Below, one piece after another: positions 43,164 to 57,951 of a DNA stretch of 64,000 bases. Position numbers and translations under genes: made by a program. Origin of the DNA: Owenia fusiformis. Its lineage: Eukaryota; Annelida; Polychaeta; Sabellida; Oweniidae. The stretch covers positions 21,404,184-21,468,183 of the forward strand of contig CAIIXF020000012.1 of assembly GCA_903813345.2 (NCBI GenBank). Reading direction: 5' to 3'. The notes under the pieces were generated by a model. The model did no database searches. It had not been told where the DNA came from and saw only the letters and a list, made by a program, of their open reading frames with translations. Each line of letters begins with the position of its first letter. Positions within the stretch are counted from its first letter, which is position 1.

Positions 43164-43954
43164 CTTTGTGTACAGAATACTTAAACTCAGCCTGTCCGTT
43201 GAGATTTCAAATCTTACTTTTTAAGTGTTTTATTCCGACAGTTCATAATACGTCCATATAAAAATGTATTTTCATATTGTTTCGACATTCTGTAAATTAA
43301 TATGTCCATTAGTTCACTACCACATACAGTACTCAAATGAAATGGCAACACTGATTTCACGACCGATAACGAAAACACACATGTTCATAGCAGGATAAAT
43401 CGCATTCATAAATTCACCGACTTACCAATTGTGTTTTAACTATCGTTAACCTGCTAAACGTAAATGGTTTCGATATAGCTCTATCACATGCTAATACAAA
43501 TCGATTCATTTATATACTAATGTACTACATAATGTAGATTGCATTTTAAAGACATGACTATTCTCCGTGGCACATTTTCTTTATTCGTTTTTGTTTTGAA
43601 TTTAAATTTTCAACACCATAACATTAACTACTCACCCAAGATGCAACGTTTCACCACGTAGAATATAAGTTAAAAAATACCATTTTTATAAGGGAGTCCA
43701 AAAATCAACCGCCCTATTTACGCAAGACATGAAAACGGAAAATAATCATGAAAAAGAATCTACAATATTTACAGAATTAATATATGTCAGTGCGACAAAC
43801 TTTGCATATATGAAGTAAATACAGGATGATCATTGTCCAAAACTCAATACATACATGTACATACTGTATGAACATGTATGTTACATGCAACGATCACACT
43901 TGTGTGGGACAGAACATGGGAAGTGTTGTAGTTTAGAACAGTTTTGGTACTGTA
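43164..43954. other. Upstream region of the LIM-homeobox gene
   Basis: This should include the 5' UTR and promoter on the minus strand. I see no convincing TATA box or initiator and no repeat. Nothing else is recognised. Confidence 0.4.
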
Positions 43955-45330
43955 GTCCATGGTATGAAATTTCTAGGACGTCTAATAAAGGAGCTGGTAG
44001 CACACTATAGCGCAGCGATATTTGACCAAACATTAATATACCTACATATGTTCCCTAATAATTTTTATTGTAACCGTTTAAAATACTTCCGACTTTTAGG
44101 CTGAATTATGCCTGCCATTAACAGAGGTCAAAAAATTACCGAAAAATAAAATCCTAATTTTTCACAATTTGGATTACACAATGCAACAGAAAATAGTACA
44201 AAATGATTCTAAATATACGATTTAGGTTTCTGAGCTATGAGTTTGAGGTTATTTTTCTTATCAATACCAAAAAATTATGTAATCAGTGTATCGACGTATT
44301 GTATTTTTTGTCAGGTATTAATAAGGTAAATGCTACAAATGAATCACTTTTATATTAGAATGACAAATGCTTAAGTTATGCTAGTCTTTTAAAAAATGGG
44401 TCTCAATACGTTTTGAGATATGGACTTGAATTCAGCGGTGAGTATTATCAATAAAGGAGAACCTATTGCTCTTCCCTGACTAATTGGGACTACAGCTAAA
44501 ATTCTATTTCTCGTTGTTAGATATAGCTCAGTTGCTTATAAAACAACCATCAAGACTTGGTCGAATTCATGAATTATTATGAAAAATCGTTATCATTATC
44601 TTCCTAAAATTTGATTGTATCCAGCGGTAAGGTCAAAAAAGAAACAGCCATCAGAAACTTGATGATAGCCACAAGTAACGTCGAGTAAGAATTGTAAGGC
44701 GTTCGATTGCATATTTCTCTAATTGATTATCAGACATGCTCTTGGAATATATGAACATTCCAATACCTCTGTAACATTTAATTAGATATAAATCGTACCT
44801 ATTTGTTAAGTGTATTATGTTTTATAAAACAGGAACAATAATTTGTTGTTAGACCCCTTGCGATTACATAGAAAATTTCTGGTAATAAAATGTTTTGAAT
44901 TGTAAGAAAACTAATCTGTTTCCAATCATAAATTATCTAAATAGACTACACAATTTTGATGAATCGGCTTGGCTCATATTTGGAAAATCAAACAAAATCT
45001 GAAAAATACACTTGCGTAATTACACTAATTAAACACCGACATATACATTAAAATTATAGTATATTTTTACGTTATGATAATCTAGTTTTTGTTCGTATGC
45101 TTAGAATAACGGTCTGTGTCTTATAAAATGTATAAAAGTTCGAATCAAAATATTTACGTTTTTTGACCCCTTGTGTTGAAGGACATTTTTCGACCCAAAA
45201 GCCGGAAGTTTTTTCAGCAAATGGTATTTTAAAAGAATCAACACATATACACCTCCATGAATATTGCTTCAAATTTTGCTGCGCTATAGTGTGCTACGGA
45301 TCCTTCATATTCGGAAGTCATACCATGGAC
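43955..45330. mobile_element. TA-flanked TIR element, copy 3 (1376 bp, intact)
   Basis: GTCCATGGTATGA/TCATACCATGGAC termini with TA flanks, collinear with 17524-18898 throughout. A strongly diverged fourth relative, recognisable only by order of phrases (CAGTGTATTGACATTTTG...GTTTTGAGGAACTGTC...CTAGACTACTTGGGGC...GTCGAATTCATGAATC), lies at about 45620-45930. The 66-residue frame at 45072-45272 is within the element and not a gene. Confidence 0.85.
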
Positions 45331-45930
45331 TACTAGCCTACATTTAATTTCAAGTCTTTCCAATTCATTAAAAGAATATATTAAAGACCCTTCAACCTGC
45401 AACCTTCGGCCTACAACTTACTGGGTGTCCAGAATTTCTTGGAATGTATTTGATACAAACCCTATTACGACCTTTGATCATGACTGGGTACATCTTTTTC
45501 AGAGCACTTACACAACCAATATTAACTGGTTTCACTCTTACTCATATTTTAACTGCTATATAGTCCATGACATTTAACTAAATTGCTCCACATCGTGCAA
45601 CGGAGTATCGAGTTTGAATAATTGCTGCCAATCCTCCTTGCGTTACGTATTCAGTGTATTGACATTTTGATTTGTTTCTTCATTGATGAGGTTAACGGTA
45701 TATTTGAATCAGTTATGTGTTCGAAGGGCATATATACAAATATTATAATCGTTTTTCACAACATGCGACATAATAGGTTTTGAGGAACTGTCATCCTCAG
45801 GGTTCAGTTATCGTTAAAGAAGGACGCTGCATCGCCTTCCCTAGACTACTTGGGGCAACGGTTAAAAGAAGTTTACCCGAGACCAGATATCGCTCAATTT
45901 AGTCGAATTCATGAATCTGAAATAATTTTG

Positions 45931-48900
45931 TACATGTAGACGTAGAGCTAGCCAAAATTTTCAAAAAGACTTTAATGTTTTGTTTAAGAACCCTATTCTC
46001 ATTATTGAAAATGGATTCCACCAATACTCTCCCACATGAATCTACTGTTGAGATTCGATCAACTTGAGTTCTGAGAAAATGAGGATCTCAGCAAGGGTAT
46101 CATTGACTTAACATGGAAATGCAATTGACATTAATCCTGCACACAATCCCGTGATAGAAAATTAAATACTATTCATTTATTTCCAGACTGTAGAGGACAT
46201 TTTCAACAACATTTTCATAGACTCGCGCGGATCGGTTCGAGTTCTTTTCGATTTCCGTATACTCATTTACACTTCGTCAACATTACATCATTCTGTTATA
46301 TTCACAGTCTTTTGGGAATTTTCAAAGGTACTCCGTTATCAAATATACTCATAATAATTGTAATTGATATTCGGGTGAGAATTTAGAATATAAATAATTT
46401 TTATAGTTTTTCTGAAGGGTGTAGTTCATGTTTGTGTAGCTTAAACCGAATGCGATTTCTACTCACTACAAGCTGTATAGTGAATAGCTCTTATTGTATT
46501 GCTCGATTCACATTTGCAGTTTTGAACAAAATACTCATTTAAATGGATCCGATTATCTGTAAATGTGTGCACGTTATCCATTTTCTGGCATTGGGTTTTG
46601 TGGGCGAAAATGAGAAGCGACTATTTTTGTTGTCTGTGTTTCGACACAATCTTGATGTTTTAAGACACTTAATAATTAAGATAACATATCACTTAATGAA
46701 TGTATTTTGCATTAATTATGAAAACGTAAACAAAGTTATGTTTAAGATATCTTCCTATCTATCCGATACATGCAATACCTTGATAATTCAATCAGGGTCC
46801 ATGGATATTAGCGTATATCATACCCTAACTGAAGAGCATTGTGATATTCACGTTATCATTGATATCCCCGAAGAAGCGATCCACCAGAACCTGACACGTG
46901 TGCGCATGCGTTTACATGCGTCAGTTTATAGATCAAGGAAGTCCGAGCTATTTAGCTTCCTGATACCGAAGTAAAAAATCAATGGCTTCTCAGTTGAAAA
47001 CCCTGATTAATCGGAGCGTTAATCTTGCGTATTTTCCTCATTTGCATCAAAATAGGAAAGTCCAGCTTTTGTGAGAATTATAAACAATGTGTACTGCTAT
47101 CTGTTTCCGATTCGTAAATTATGTGTATAATGATACAGCGAGAGATAAACTTTCTTTCATTAAGAGGCGCGTACTTGGTGCGATGTAAAAGGATTCGATC
47201 TTTTGCAGAGTTTCATTTACACATATAAACGGATAATCTAATTACAAGGAATATTAGAATCAGTTGACAAATACTAGATATGCGCCACCATTGTGCACGG
47301 GATACACAAGTTGCACTATTAACATGGGAATTAAAGTCTAAGGCCAATATCCCATCCCCCAGTATAATGGTCCTTTTGGTACCCTTCTCTTGTAAATAGG
47401 ACTCTGTTACCCAGCAATAGACATGGCCCGTCAGTCTATATTCATCAGAGATTATTTAGATACGACTGAAAATGAATTTACAGTGAGTTACATCAGTAGA
47501 AAAAGCCAAAGAAGTGTGGCCATGAAGAGCAAACAGAATTTCCTTCCAAATAATCAAGGTATAGATTTTGCTGTTTTATAGTTTTTTTACAAAGCGCTAG
47601 TACAGCAGGCCCAGTTTAATAGTCATCAAAAAAGTGTCCTTTCTATAAATAGGACAGATCATTTTCATTTTCACACGAATTATCTAACAATTACTTCCCT
47701 CATATTCATTAGGGTACTTGACACTTGAAATATGTTAATGTCTGGATGTCTTTCACACTATTACAAAAAATAAGAACTATTTGTTTAGTAATGTTACTGT
47801 GCGGGGTTTTCAATGAATGGTCTACAAATATTCGTAATATTCGTATTGTCACATACAATGATTTTAACAGGTTCTTTACTATGTGTATGTTTAATACTAT
47901 TTGTTTTCCTACCTTTAAAATCTCTCGTATCCGTGAGAATAGTTTAAAACAATTCTCTCATACGCTCTGGAGAGAATGTGTCTAAAAATGTCACACTGTG
48001 ATGTGGGTGTTGAGATCTTCAAATAGGAAATGAAACGGAAAACGCAAAATGTCGATTGGAAGTCGTATGTATTGAGTAGTAGGTATCGGTTACTATACAC
48101 TACATATGCAATTCTATCTAACCGAAAACGCATTGTATGAAGCAGTATGTCCCCAAAGGACAAGTGTAATTACAACATTAAGAACAATACAATTTGATCG
48201 ATACGAGGATAACTTTACTTTCAAATGGAGAGAGTATTGCGATTCATTGAATAAATCGAGGCCAAAAAGATTTTTATTCAAATCATGTTAGGCTAATATT
48301 TGAAAACAAATTTGTTATAAATAAACATTATGCGGACCAACACAATATATCATATTGGTTACACGGTTTAGATGATGCTCTGAGTGAGTAATTAGTCCTT
48401 ATATACGGTTGACAATCATAAGTGGAAAAACTAGTTCTTAAGATGCAGCTAAAACCCACGAGTATCATCAAAGATCTATTTTGATTTAGTTGAATCCCAA
48501 TCCTATCATTTTGGCGTTAATCTATCTTAATCTATTGTGTCTGTGTCGGATTCGAGATGTGTATGGTCAAACTTAATTACCAGTTTTAATTGTGATGAAA
48601 TGATGTGAGACAACGAGCTCGATCGAACAACTGTCACAACTCGTTTTGGACCAAGTGTTAGCCCGTTTGCAGTATATAGTCTCACAACGCCAACCCCAGC
48701 TTCACTTTTCCGAAGAAGACAATATCATTCAAGAGTTCTAAATACCAAAACACTGCAAGGAAAACACGTCAAACTCCAACATACAGATAGAGAGACCTAC
48801 TTTTTGTCGCAGTTCGTGGGCACATGTTTACGTAACGCGGGGGAAGTGTTATAGACAAAACTATTTATACCCAGTCTTTTCAGTTCAGCCAATCAGTGCT

Positions 48901-50957
48901 AATGTGGCCAGTTTAGACGTCCAGTACATACAAAAACACATCTGCTACAAGAGATATACAACCTAATGCTATGTTTGTTTACTTCTAGACAGATAAGAGA
49001 TGCCCATTGGCTGAAATTCAAAATTACAGTTACTAGTGAGCGTATTTACAAACAAAAGGGAAGTGGTCTTATTTCACAAAAACAACATTTTCAGAATTTG
49101 ATTTGAAATTTTACAGTCATTATAGATTCATAAATCTCTACAAAAAGAGCTTCTAACTATTATATCTCCCTTTTACCCGCTCTCAGGCTTTAATATTTTA
49201 TTTTGAAGTATTACATGTTAGTGTTTGAAATTGGCATATCTTGTATTCCAAAAAGTACCAATCCTCAAAACATCATTGAAACCGTTTTACATTAATTTGG
49301 ATATATGATAAGGACCTTCTCTTGAATTAGAAAGATGGCATCTTATTCCCAATCTTCACTAAGCGTATCTTATTAGCCTTCGCACATAAAACGGTTGCTC
49401 AATGCAGATATGACATTCTAATAGTATTTATAACCGTTTGTATTATATTATAAGCTATACTTTACCATGTAGAATATAACGCAAATCTTTTTAATCATAA
49501 ATTCAAATATTCAGTTGGAATTATATGGAATTACAACACATTTTGGGAACATAATCTTCAAATCCAACAAAATCAAAACTAATCTTTTAGACACCTTCTG
49601 TATTTCTCAGGAATTTGAATCGATCCTAGGTCATATTCTAGAATATCTCTCAAAACACCAGATTTTGTGACAAAGTTCTATTTGTATTGGAGTTTAATAG
49701 TCTCCCGTATGTATTTGTTTATATCATTAACTGTATTAATTTTTTATTTTGTAATCAAGATTTCGTAAGTTAAGCCTAAAATCAATTGGAACTTAGTAGT
49801 GGTGTAAATAGAAAACTGGCTGCTATTGATTGATTCCTGATACTATTATACCATAATTTCCAATTTCTTGCATCTAATCCTTCTTTATAAGTATTGTATC
49901 TTGAACTAGCATTTTCTGTAGAGGTTGACTGTCAAATTCCGCTGGTCGAGGTTTAAGTATCGCATCATTTTCTAGAACCATGAATCGAGTGCCAACTATT
50001 TACTGTATGCGGGGTCAATTAACATAATTATCGTCTGCCCTTCAACGAATCTGTCATAAACTATAGCACGATTTTGTAATATATTGCTGAACGGCGCTAC
50101 ATTTTAGAAACAGATTGTCGCTGTACACTTTTGGGACATTGTATCTGCCATGATGCATTGAACAAAAAAGAACAAATGAACAGGTTAAAATAAGATGCAA
50201 CAATTATGATTTAAATCTACTTGAATATTCACAAACATGCAGTTTCTCCAGATGTTGTTACAAATAAGTATAAATGTCTTTCATTTAAATTTTATTTCTG
50301 AGAAAAATATGTTAAAGCAATTAAAATACAGTAATACACTAAAGTTACTCCCACTCTGTTAGTCATAGGGAAATGTATCCTTTCGCATTTTAAAAGGAAA
50401 TCCCAAAGAACATTAGTCTTATTTAAATTAAATTATGTTTCACTTATCGCCCCTGTCCACTTGTTTGTCTGTACAATAGTATGATTTTAAAATATGTAAT
50501 CAAAGGAGTAACAGCACCCCCGAAGTGGTACAGGCCATCTCACAGATCTAAAGTAATGCTACGGAAAGTTCCTATAATACCTCTGGGCTAGTTGCATTGC
50601 TTGATACGTATACAAATACATAACTCCGACTTAAAGAATGTGTCAATTAGGAAAATATATTGTTTCTGAAGGGTGAAATTGGACACTAGTCAATTATCAA
50701 ATGGATTCGATTAAAATTAATTAAATGCATGGTTTCAATAAATAATGGAATATGCACAACGGAATACGCATTGTGTATTGATGCAATTTATAGGAACTTT
50801 GGCTTGAAATTATATCAAACGTGGTCTCATCGATAGTAACACCAAACTAAAGACACTATTTTCTCACAAATAAATACACGTCCAGGTCGGCACAAAAATG
50901 GGTAGAAAATTACAAACTATGCACATGAATTTGTACTCATTTTATTACTTTTTTCTT
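45931..50957. other. Largely featureless intergenic region
   Basis: No gene, TIR element or tandem repeat recognised over 5 kb. The longest frame, 143 codons on the plus strand at 46543-46974, starts MDPIICKCVHVIHFLALGFV and is rich in His/Ile/Leu. It matches no family I know and no splice or repeat context supports it. Smaller frames at 47725-47985 and 48106-48291 are likewise unsupported. The region may hold regulatory DNA of the neighbouring LIM-homeobox gene, but nothing in the sequence proves it. Confidence 0.4.
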
Positions 50958-50960
50958 ATT

Positions 50961-53606
50961 AGACTCCAGATTGAAAATCTGGAGTCTATTGCTTTTGCCA
51001 GTTTTCTTTATTATTAGACTCCAGATTGAAAATCTGGAGTCTATTGTTTTTGCCTGTTTTCTTTATTAGACTCCAGATTGAAAATCTGGAGTCTATTGTT
51101 TTTGCCTGTTTTCTTTATTATTATTTTTCTTTCTTTTTTCTTCCTCCTCACCAAATTTCTCGTCAACTATAACAGCTTACTTAATCCAACTTACATGGTT
51201 AACTAAAGACTGAAACCGGCTTTCTGGGAAATTAGGTCAAATTTTTATCTAGGTCAAAGGTCAAGAACTAGGTCAAATCTTACATTTTCAACATTCTTCA
51301 TCATATCTTCGTCAATATTCTTTGTAACTCCTTCATCTTTTTTTCATCGTGTAGCTTAGAAAAAGGCGAATCAAAGATATGACATCAGAATTTTGATTAC
51401 TTTTACCGATTTTGAGATATGGCGTCCGAAATGTAGGTCACGCCTAAACATGCTCCAAATCGAATGTGTGAGCTATGAAAAAGATGTAAAATTTTCTCAG
51501 GAATCCAAATCTGCAAACCAAATTTGGATCAGACTTCCGGTCCGGAAGTTATGGCGTTTTGAAAGCTCAAAAATCGCTAAATTTGGTGCCTATGTTAAGT
51601 CAATGGGAAAAAAGACTTATTCAAAGTGTAAAATACAGGATATTGACTGAGTACAGCTTAACATAATGAATGCTTATAAAAGAAGGGGACCTCAAAAGCT
51701 ACATAGCTTCAAAATTTGGACACCAAAATGCCTAGGTCAAAATCTAGGTCAAATTCATAGTTTTTCCTTATTTTTACGATTCTGACATTACACTTTAATA
51801 ATTTACTTCAAAATTTTGTATACAAGTAGCAAAGAGTGTGCTAATAGTGTTAGCCTTTTGCCGTCAGAAAGTATTTTGACCCACTTTTGAGATATAGTGT
51901 CCGAAAAGTAGGTCAAAATAAAAAGTTTTCCAGATTCAACGTATGAGTTATAAATTAAGGGTAGAATTTTCTCAGGAATCCGAATCTGCAAACCAAATTT
52001 CGATCCGACTTCCGGTTCGGAAGTCATGGCGTGTCCAAAAAGTAGGTCAAAATAAAAAATTCCAAATTTAACGTATAAGTTATGAATTAGGGGTAGAATT
52101 TTGTCAGGAATCCGAATCTGCAAACCAAATTTCAATCCAACTTCCGGTTCAGAAGTTATGGCGTTTTGAAAATTCAAAAATCGCTAAATTTGGTGCCCCA
52201 TGTAAATTCAACAGGAAAAAATATTTTTTTGAAGTGTAAAATACGAGATATAGACTTAGCACAGCTAAACATAATGGAAGCCCATAAAAGAAAGGGACCA
52301 CAAGACCTTCTTTTCATAAAAATTTGGACACCAAAATGCCTAGGTCAAAATCTAGGTCAAATTCAAAGTTTTTTCTTATTTTTGCGATTCTGAAACTACA
52401 GATTAATTATATTCTTCGAAATTTTGTATACATGTAGCCAACAGTGTGCTTATAGTGTTAGCCTTTTGCCGTCAGAAAGTATTTTGACCCACTTTTGAGA
52501 TATGGTGTCCGAAAAGTAGGTCAAACTAAAAAGTTCTCCAAATTTAACGTATGAGTTATGAATTAAGGGTAGAATTTTCTCAGGAATCCAAATCTGCAAG
52601 CCAAATTTCAATCCGACTTTTGGTTTGGAAGTTATGTCGTTTGAAAGCTCAAAAATCGCTAAATTTGGTGCCCCATGTTATGGCAATGGGAAAAAAGATT
52701 TTTTTGAAGTGTAAAATACGAGATAAAGACTGAGTACAGCTTCACATAATGAAAGCCTATAAAAGAAAGGGACCTCAAAAGCTAGCTAGCTTCACAATTT
52801 GGTCACCAAAATGCCTGGGTCAAAATCTAGGTCAAATTTATAGTTTTAACTTATTTTTGCAATTCTGACACTACACTTTAATTATTTGCTTCAAAATTTT
52901 GTATACAGGTAGCAAAGAGTGTGCTAATAGTGTTAGCCTTTTGCCGTCAGAAAGTATTTTGACCCACTTTTGAGATATAGTGTCCGAAAAGTAGGTCAAC
53001 ATGAAATTTTCTCCAAATTTAACGTATGAGTTATGAATTAAGGGTAGAATTTTCTCAGGAATCCGAAACTGACACCTGGTTTGAAAGTAATGGCGTTTTG
53101 AAAAATTAAAAAATTGGTATTTTGATATCCCATGTTATGTCAATTATCTTTGTCACTATCCGTCGTTATTCCTTTATCTTTTTTTCAGCATGTAGCTTAA
53201 AGACAGTCCTTTCATTATTGTAACTGTCTTTTTTGATTACTCTTACCGATTTTGAGGAATGGCGTCCGGAAAGTAGGTCAACATAAAAAGTTCTCAAAAT
53301 TTAATGTATGAGTTATGACACAAACGTAGAATTTTCTCAGAAATTCGAATCTGCAAACCAAATTTCGACCCAAATTCTGGTTAGATAGTAATAGCTGTTT
53401 GAAGTCTCGAAAAGTCGATATTATGATATCCCCATGTTAAGCCAATGTAGACGAAGATAAGCTACTTACGAGTTGTCTAAATGTCTGTATTCTAGATGAC
53501 TCAGCTTATTCTGAATGGCTCAGCTTACAGTATTTTGGATGACTCAGCTTAAAAAAAGTTTTAAATCTGGAGTCTTAAATTGAACTTGTTCAATTTACAT
53601 GTCTAG
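50961..53606 (+). mobile_element. Helentron-like unit 1 with triplicated 5' hairpin
   Basis: The 5' end is AGACTCCAGATT-GAA-AATCTGGAGTCT, a perfect 12-bp hairpin, repeated at 50961, 51016 and 51068. The 3' end has the inverted motif AAATCTGGAGTCT (53563-53575), then the hairpin AAATTGAACTTGTTCAATTT (53577-53596), then ACATGT and CTAG (53603-53606). The body has three copies of a unit of about 470 bp, marked by TTTTGCCGTCAGAAAG at about 51858, 52467 and 52941. Asymmetric TIRs, a 3' hairpin plus CTAG and internal tandem repeats fit Helentron/HINE elements. No Rep/helicase is present. Confidence 0.65.
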
Positions 53607-53614
53607 TTATTATT

Positions 53615-55885
53615 AGACTCCAGATGAAAATCTGGAGTCTATTGCTTTTGCCAGTTTTCTTTATTATTATTCTTTCAGAATCTTCCTCCTTCCCAGATTT
53701 CTCACCAACTAGAAGAGCTTACTTTAAGCTGCTTACATGATTAACTAGGGAATGTATCTGGGATGATGGGAAATTAGGTCAAATTTTTTATCTAGGTCGA
53801 AGGTCAAGAACTAGGTCAAATCCAGTACTTTGTCACTTTTTCCCATTATCTCGGTCGTCCTTCAATATTTTTGATCCTGGTTTTTTTCATTGTGTTCCTC
53901 ATAAAAAAGTAGAAAACCTAGGATCGATTTAGTTTTTTGGTATCTCAAACCGATTTCGAGATATCAGTGTCCGAAAACGAGGTCCAAAAAATATTTCACC
54001 GAATCCAATGTCCAGGATATCAGTCTTATAGGAAATTTTCTCAGGATTCCGAATCTGAAAACCAAATTTCGATCTGACTTCCGGTTCAGAAGTTATTGCG
54101 TTTTGAAAATTCAAAAATCGCTAAATTAGGTGCCCCATGTTAATTCAATGGGAAAAAATATTTTTTTGAAGTGTAAAATACGAGATATAGACTAAGCACA
54201 GCTAAACATAATGGAAGCCCATAAAAGAAAGGGACCACAAGACCTTCTTTTCATAAAAATTTGGACACCAAAATGCCTAGGTCAAAATCTAGGTCAAATT
54301 CAAAGTTTTTCCTTATTTTTGCGATTCTGACACTACAGATTAATTATATTCTTCGAAAATTTGTATACATGTAGCCAAGAGTGTGCTAATAGTGTTAGCC
54401 TTTTGCCGTCAGGAGGTATTTTGACCCACTTTTGAGATATGGTGTCCGAAAAGTAGGTCAAACTAAAAAGTTCTCCAAATTTAACGTATGAGTTATGAAT
54501 TAAGGGTAGAATTTTCTCAGGAATCCAAATCTTCAAACCAAATTTCAATCCGACTTTTGGTTTGGAATTTATGTCGTTTTGATAGCTCAAAAATCGCTAA
54601 ATTTGGTGCCCCATGTTATGGCAATGGGAAAAAAGATGTTTTGAAGTGTAAAATACAAGATATAGACTGAGTACAGCTTAATATAATGAAAGCCTATTAA
54701 AGAAGGGGACCTCGAAGGCTACTTAGCTCCAAAATTTGGACACCAAAATGCCTAGGTCAAAATCTAGGTCAAATTTATAGTTTTCCCTTATTTTTGCGAT
54801 TCTGACACTATATTTAAATGATTTGCTTTAAAATTTTGTATACAGGTAGCAAAGAGTATGCTTATAGTGTTAGCGTTTTGCCGTCAGAAAGTATTTTGAC
54901 CCACTTTTGAGATATGGTGTCCAAAAAGTAGGCCAAAGTAAAAAGTTTTCCAAATTTAACGTATGAGTTATGAATTAAGGGTAGAATTTTCTCAGAAATC
55001 TAGATCTGTAAACCAAATTTCGATCCGACTACTTGTTCTGAAGTTTAGGCGTTTTGAGATCTCAAAAATCGCTAAATTTGGTGCCCCATGTTAAATCAAT
55101 GGGACCGAATAATTTTTTGAAGTGTAAAAATACGAGATAAAGAATGAGTACAGCTAAACATAATGAAAGCCCATAGAAGAAGGGGACCTCAAAAGCTACT
55201 TTCCTTCAAAGTTTGGACACCAAAATACCTAGTTCAAAATCTAGGTCAAATTCATAGTTTTTTTTTATTTTGCGATTCTGACACTACATATCAATGATAT
55301 TCTCCGAAATTTTGTATACTTGTAGCAAAGGGTGTGCTAATAATGTAACATTTTGCCGTCAATAAGTTTTTGACCCACTTTTGAGATATGGTGTCCGAAA
55401 TGTAGGTCAAAATAAAAAATCTCCAATTTCAAAGTATGAGTTATGAATTAGGGGTAGAATTTCCTCAGGAATCCGGATCTGAAATTAAAATTGCAATTCG
55501 ACCTCCGGTTTAGATTCTACGCCATTTTGAAGTTTGAAATTCGCACTTGCCAGTATTCACCTATTCAATATACTTTCAAAAATTCCTGCATACCCTACTT
55601 TACCTATCTACCTACTCAGCTACTTATTTGACTACTTACTCAATTACTTAATTAGTTATTACTTACTTAGCAACTTACTCAGCTACTAACTCAGGTACTT
55701 ACTCAGCTACTTACTCAGCTACCTACTCAGCTTTTTACTCAGTTACTTACTCAGCTACTTACTCAACTACTACTAAGGTACTTACTCAGCTAATTACTCA
55801 GTTACTTACTCAGCTCTTTACTGATCTATCTAGGTCAAATAAATCTGGAGTCTTAAATTGAACTTGTTCAATTTCACAAATCTAG
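53615..55885 (+). mobile_element. Helentron-like unit 2
   Basis: It starts AGACTCCAGATGAAAATCTG immediately after the CTAGTTATT end of unit 1. It ends AAATCTGGAGTCT, hairpin (55855-55874), CACAAAT, CTAG (55882-55885). TGCCGTCA markers are at about 54406, 54885 and 55361. Before the 3' end is a 12-bp-type microrepeat (TACTTACTCAGC) at about 55600-55820. Confidence 0.65.
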
Positions 55886-57951
55886 TTATTCTTCTTCTTC
55901 CTCCTTCCCAGATTTCTCACCAACTAGAAGAGCTTACTTTAAGCTGCTTACATGATTAACTAGGGAATGTATCTGGCTTTCTGGGAAATTAGGTCAAATT
56001 TTTATCTAGGTCAAAGGTCAAGAACTAGGTCAAATCCAGTACTTTGTCACTTTTTCCCATTATCTCGGTCGTCCTTCAATATTTTTGATCCTGTTTTTTT
56101 TCATTGTGTTCCTCATAAAAAAGTAGAAAACCTAGGGTCGATTTAGTTTTTTGGTATCTCAAACCGATTTCGAGATATCAGTGTCCGAAAACGAGGTCCA
56201 AAAAAAATTTCACCGAATCCAATGTCCAGGATATTAGTCTTATGGGACATTTTCTCAGGATTCCGAATCTGAAAACCAAATTTCGATCTGACTTCCGGTT
56301 CAGAAGTTATGGCGTTTTGAAAATTCAAAAATCGCTAAATTTGGTGCCCCATGTTAATTCAATGGGAAAAAATATTTTTTTGAAGTGTAAAATACGAGAT
56401 ATAGACTAAGCACAGCTAAACATAATGGAAGCCCATAAAAGAAAGGGACCACAAGACCTTCTTTTCATAAAAATTTGGACACCAAAATGCCTAGGTCAAA
56501 ATCTAGGTCAAATTCAAAGTTTTTCCTTATTCTTGCGATTGTGACACTACAGATTAATTATATTCTTCGAAAATTTGTGTACATGTAGCCAAGAGTGTGC
56601 TTATAGTGTTAGCCTTTTGCCGTCAGGAAGTATTTTGACCCACTTTTAAGATATGGTTTCCGAAATGTAGGTCAAACTTAAAAGTTCTCCAAATTTAACG
56701 TATGAGTTATGAATTAAGGGTAGAATTTTCTCAGGAATCCAAATCTGCAAACCAAATTTCAATCCGGCTTTTGGTTTGGACTTTTTGTCGTTTTGATAGC
56801 TCAAAAATCGCTAAATTTGGTGCCCCATGTTATGGCAATGGGAAAAAAGATTTTTTTGAAGTGTAAAATACAAGATATAGACTGAGTACAGCTTAATTTA
56901 ATGAAAGCCTATTAAAGAAGGGGACCTCGAAGGCTACTTAGCTCCAAAATTTGGACACCAAAATGCCTAGGTCAAAATCTAGGTCAAATTTATAGTTTTC
57001 CCTTATTTTTGCGATTCTGACACTATATTTAAATGATTTGCTTTAAAATTTTGTATACAGGTAGCAAAGAGTATGCTATAGTGTTAGCGTTTTGCCGTCA
57101 GAAAGTATTTTGACCCACTTTTGAGATATGGTGTCCAAAAAGTAGGCCAAAGTAAAAAGTTTTCCAAAATTAACGTATGAGTTATGAATTAAGGGTAGAA
57201 TTTTCTCAGAAATCTAGATCTGCAAACCAAATTTCGATCCGACTACTTGTTCTAAAGTAATGGCGTTTTGAGATCTCAAAAATCGCTAAATTTGGTGCCC
57301 CATGTTAAATCAATGGGACCGAATAATTTTTTGAAGTGTAAAAATACGAGATATAGAATGAGTACAGCTAAACATAATGAAAGCCCATAGAAGAAGGGGA
57401 CCTCAAAAGCTACTTTCCTTCAAAGTTTGGACACCAAAATACCTAGTTTAAAAAATCTAGGTCAAATTCATAGTTTTTTCTTATTTTGCGATTCTGACAC
57501 TACACTTCAATGATATTCTCCGAAATTTTGTATACTTGTAGCAAAAATTGCAATCCGACCCCAGGTTTAGATTCTACGCCATTTTGAAGTTTGAAATTCG
57601 CACTTGACAGTATTCACGATGCAGATTGATCAAATATACTTTCAAAAATTCCTGCATACCCTACTTTACCTCTCTACCTACTCAGCTACTTATTTGACTA
57701 CTTACTCAATTACTTAATTAGTTATTACTTACTTAGCAACTTACTCAGCTACTAACTCAGGTACTTACTCAGCTACTTTCTCAGCTACCTACTCAGCTTT
57801 TTACTCAGTTACTTACTCAGCTAATTACTCAACTACTACTAAGGTACTTACTCAGCTAATTACTCAGTTACTTACTCAGCTCTTTACTGATCTATCTAGG
57901 TAAAATAAATCTGGAGTCTTAAATTGAACTTGTTCAATTTCACAAATCTAG
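55886..57951 (+). mobile_element. Helentron-like unit 3, 5' hairpin missing
   Basis: It begins directly with TTATTCTTCTTC..TCCTCC and is very similar to unit 2 throughout, including the TACTTACTCAGC repeat (57660-57890) and a CACAAATCTAG end (57948-57951). TGCCGTCA markers are at about 56621 and 57098; one unit is shortened by a deletion near 57545. Confidence 0.65.

Noticed and set aside
46543-46974. 143-codon plus-strand ORF as a gene
   Set aside because: No recognisable domain, no splice or promoter context, and composition like translated AT-rich DNA. Kept only as a note in the region entry.
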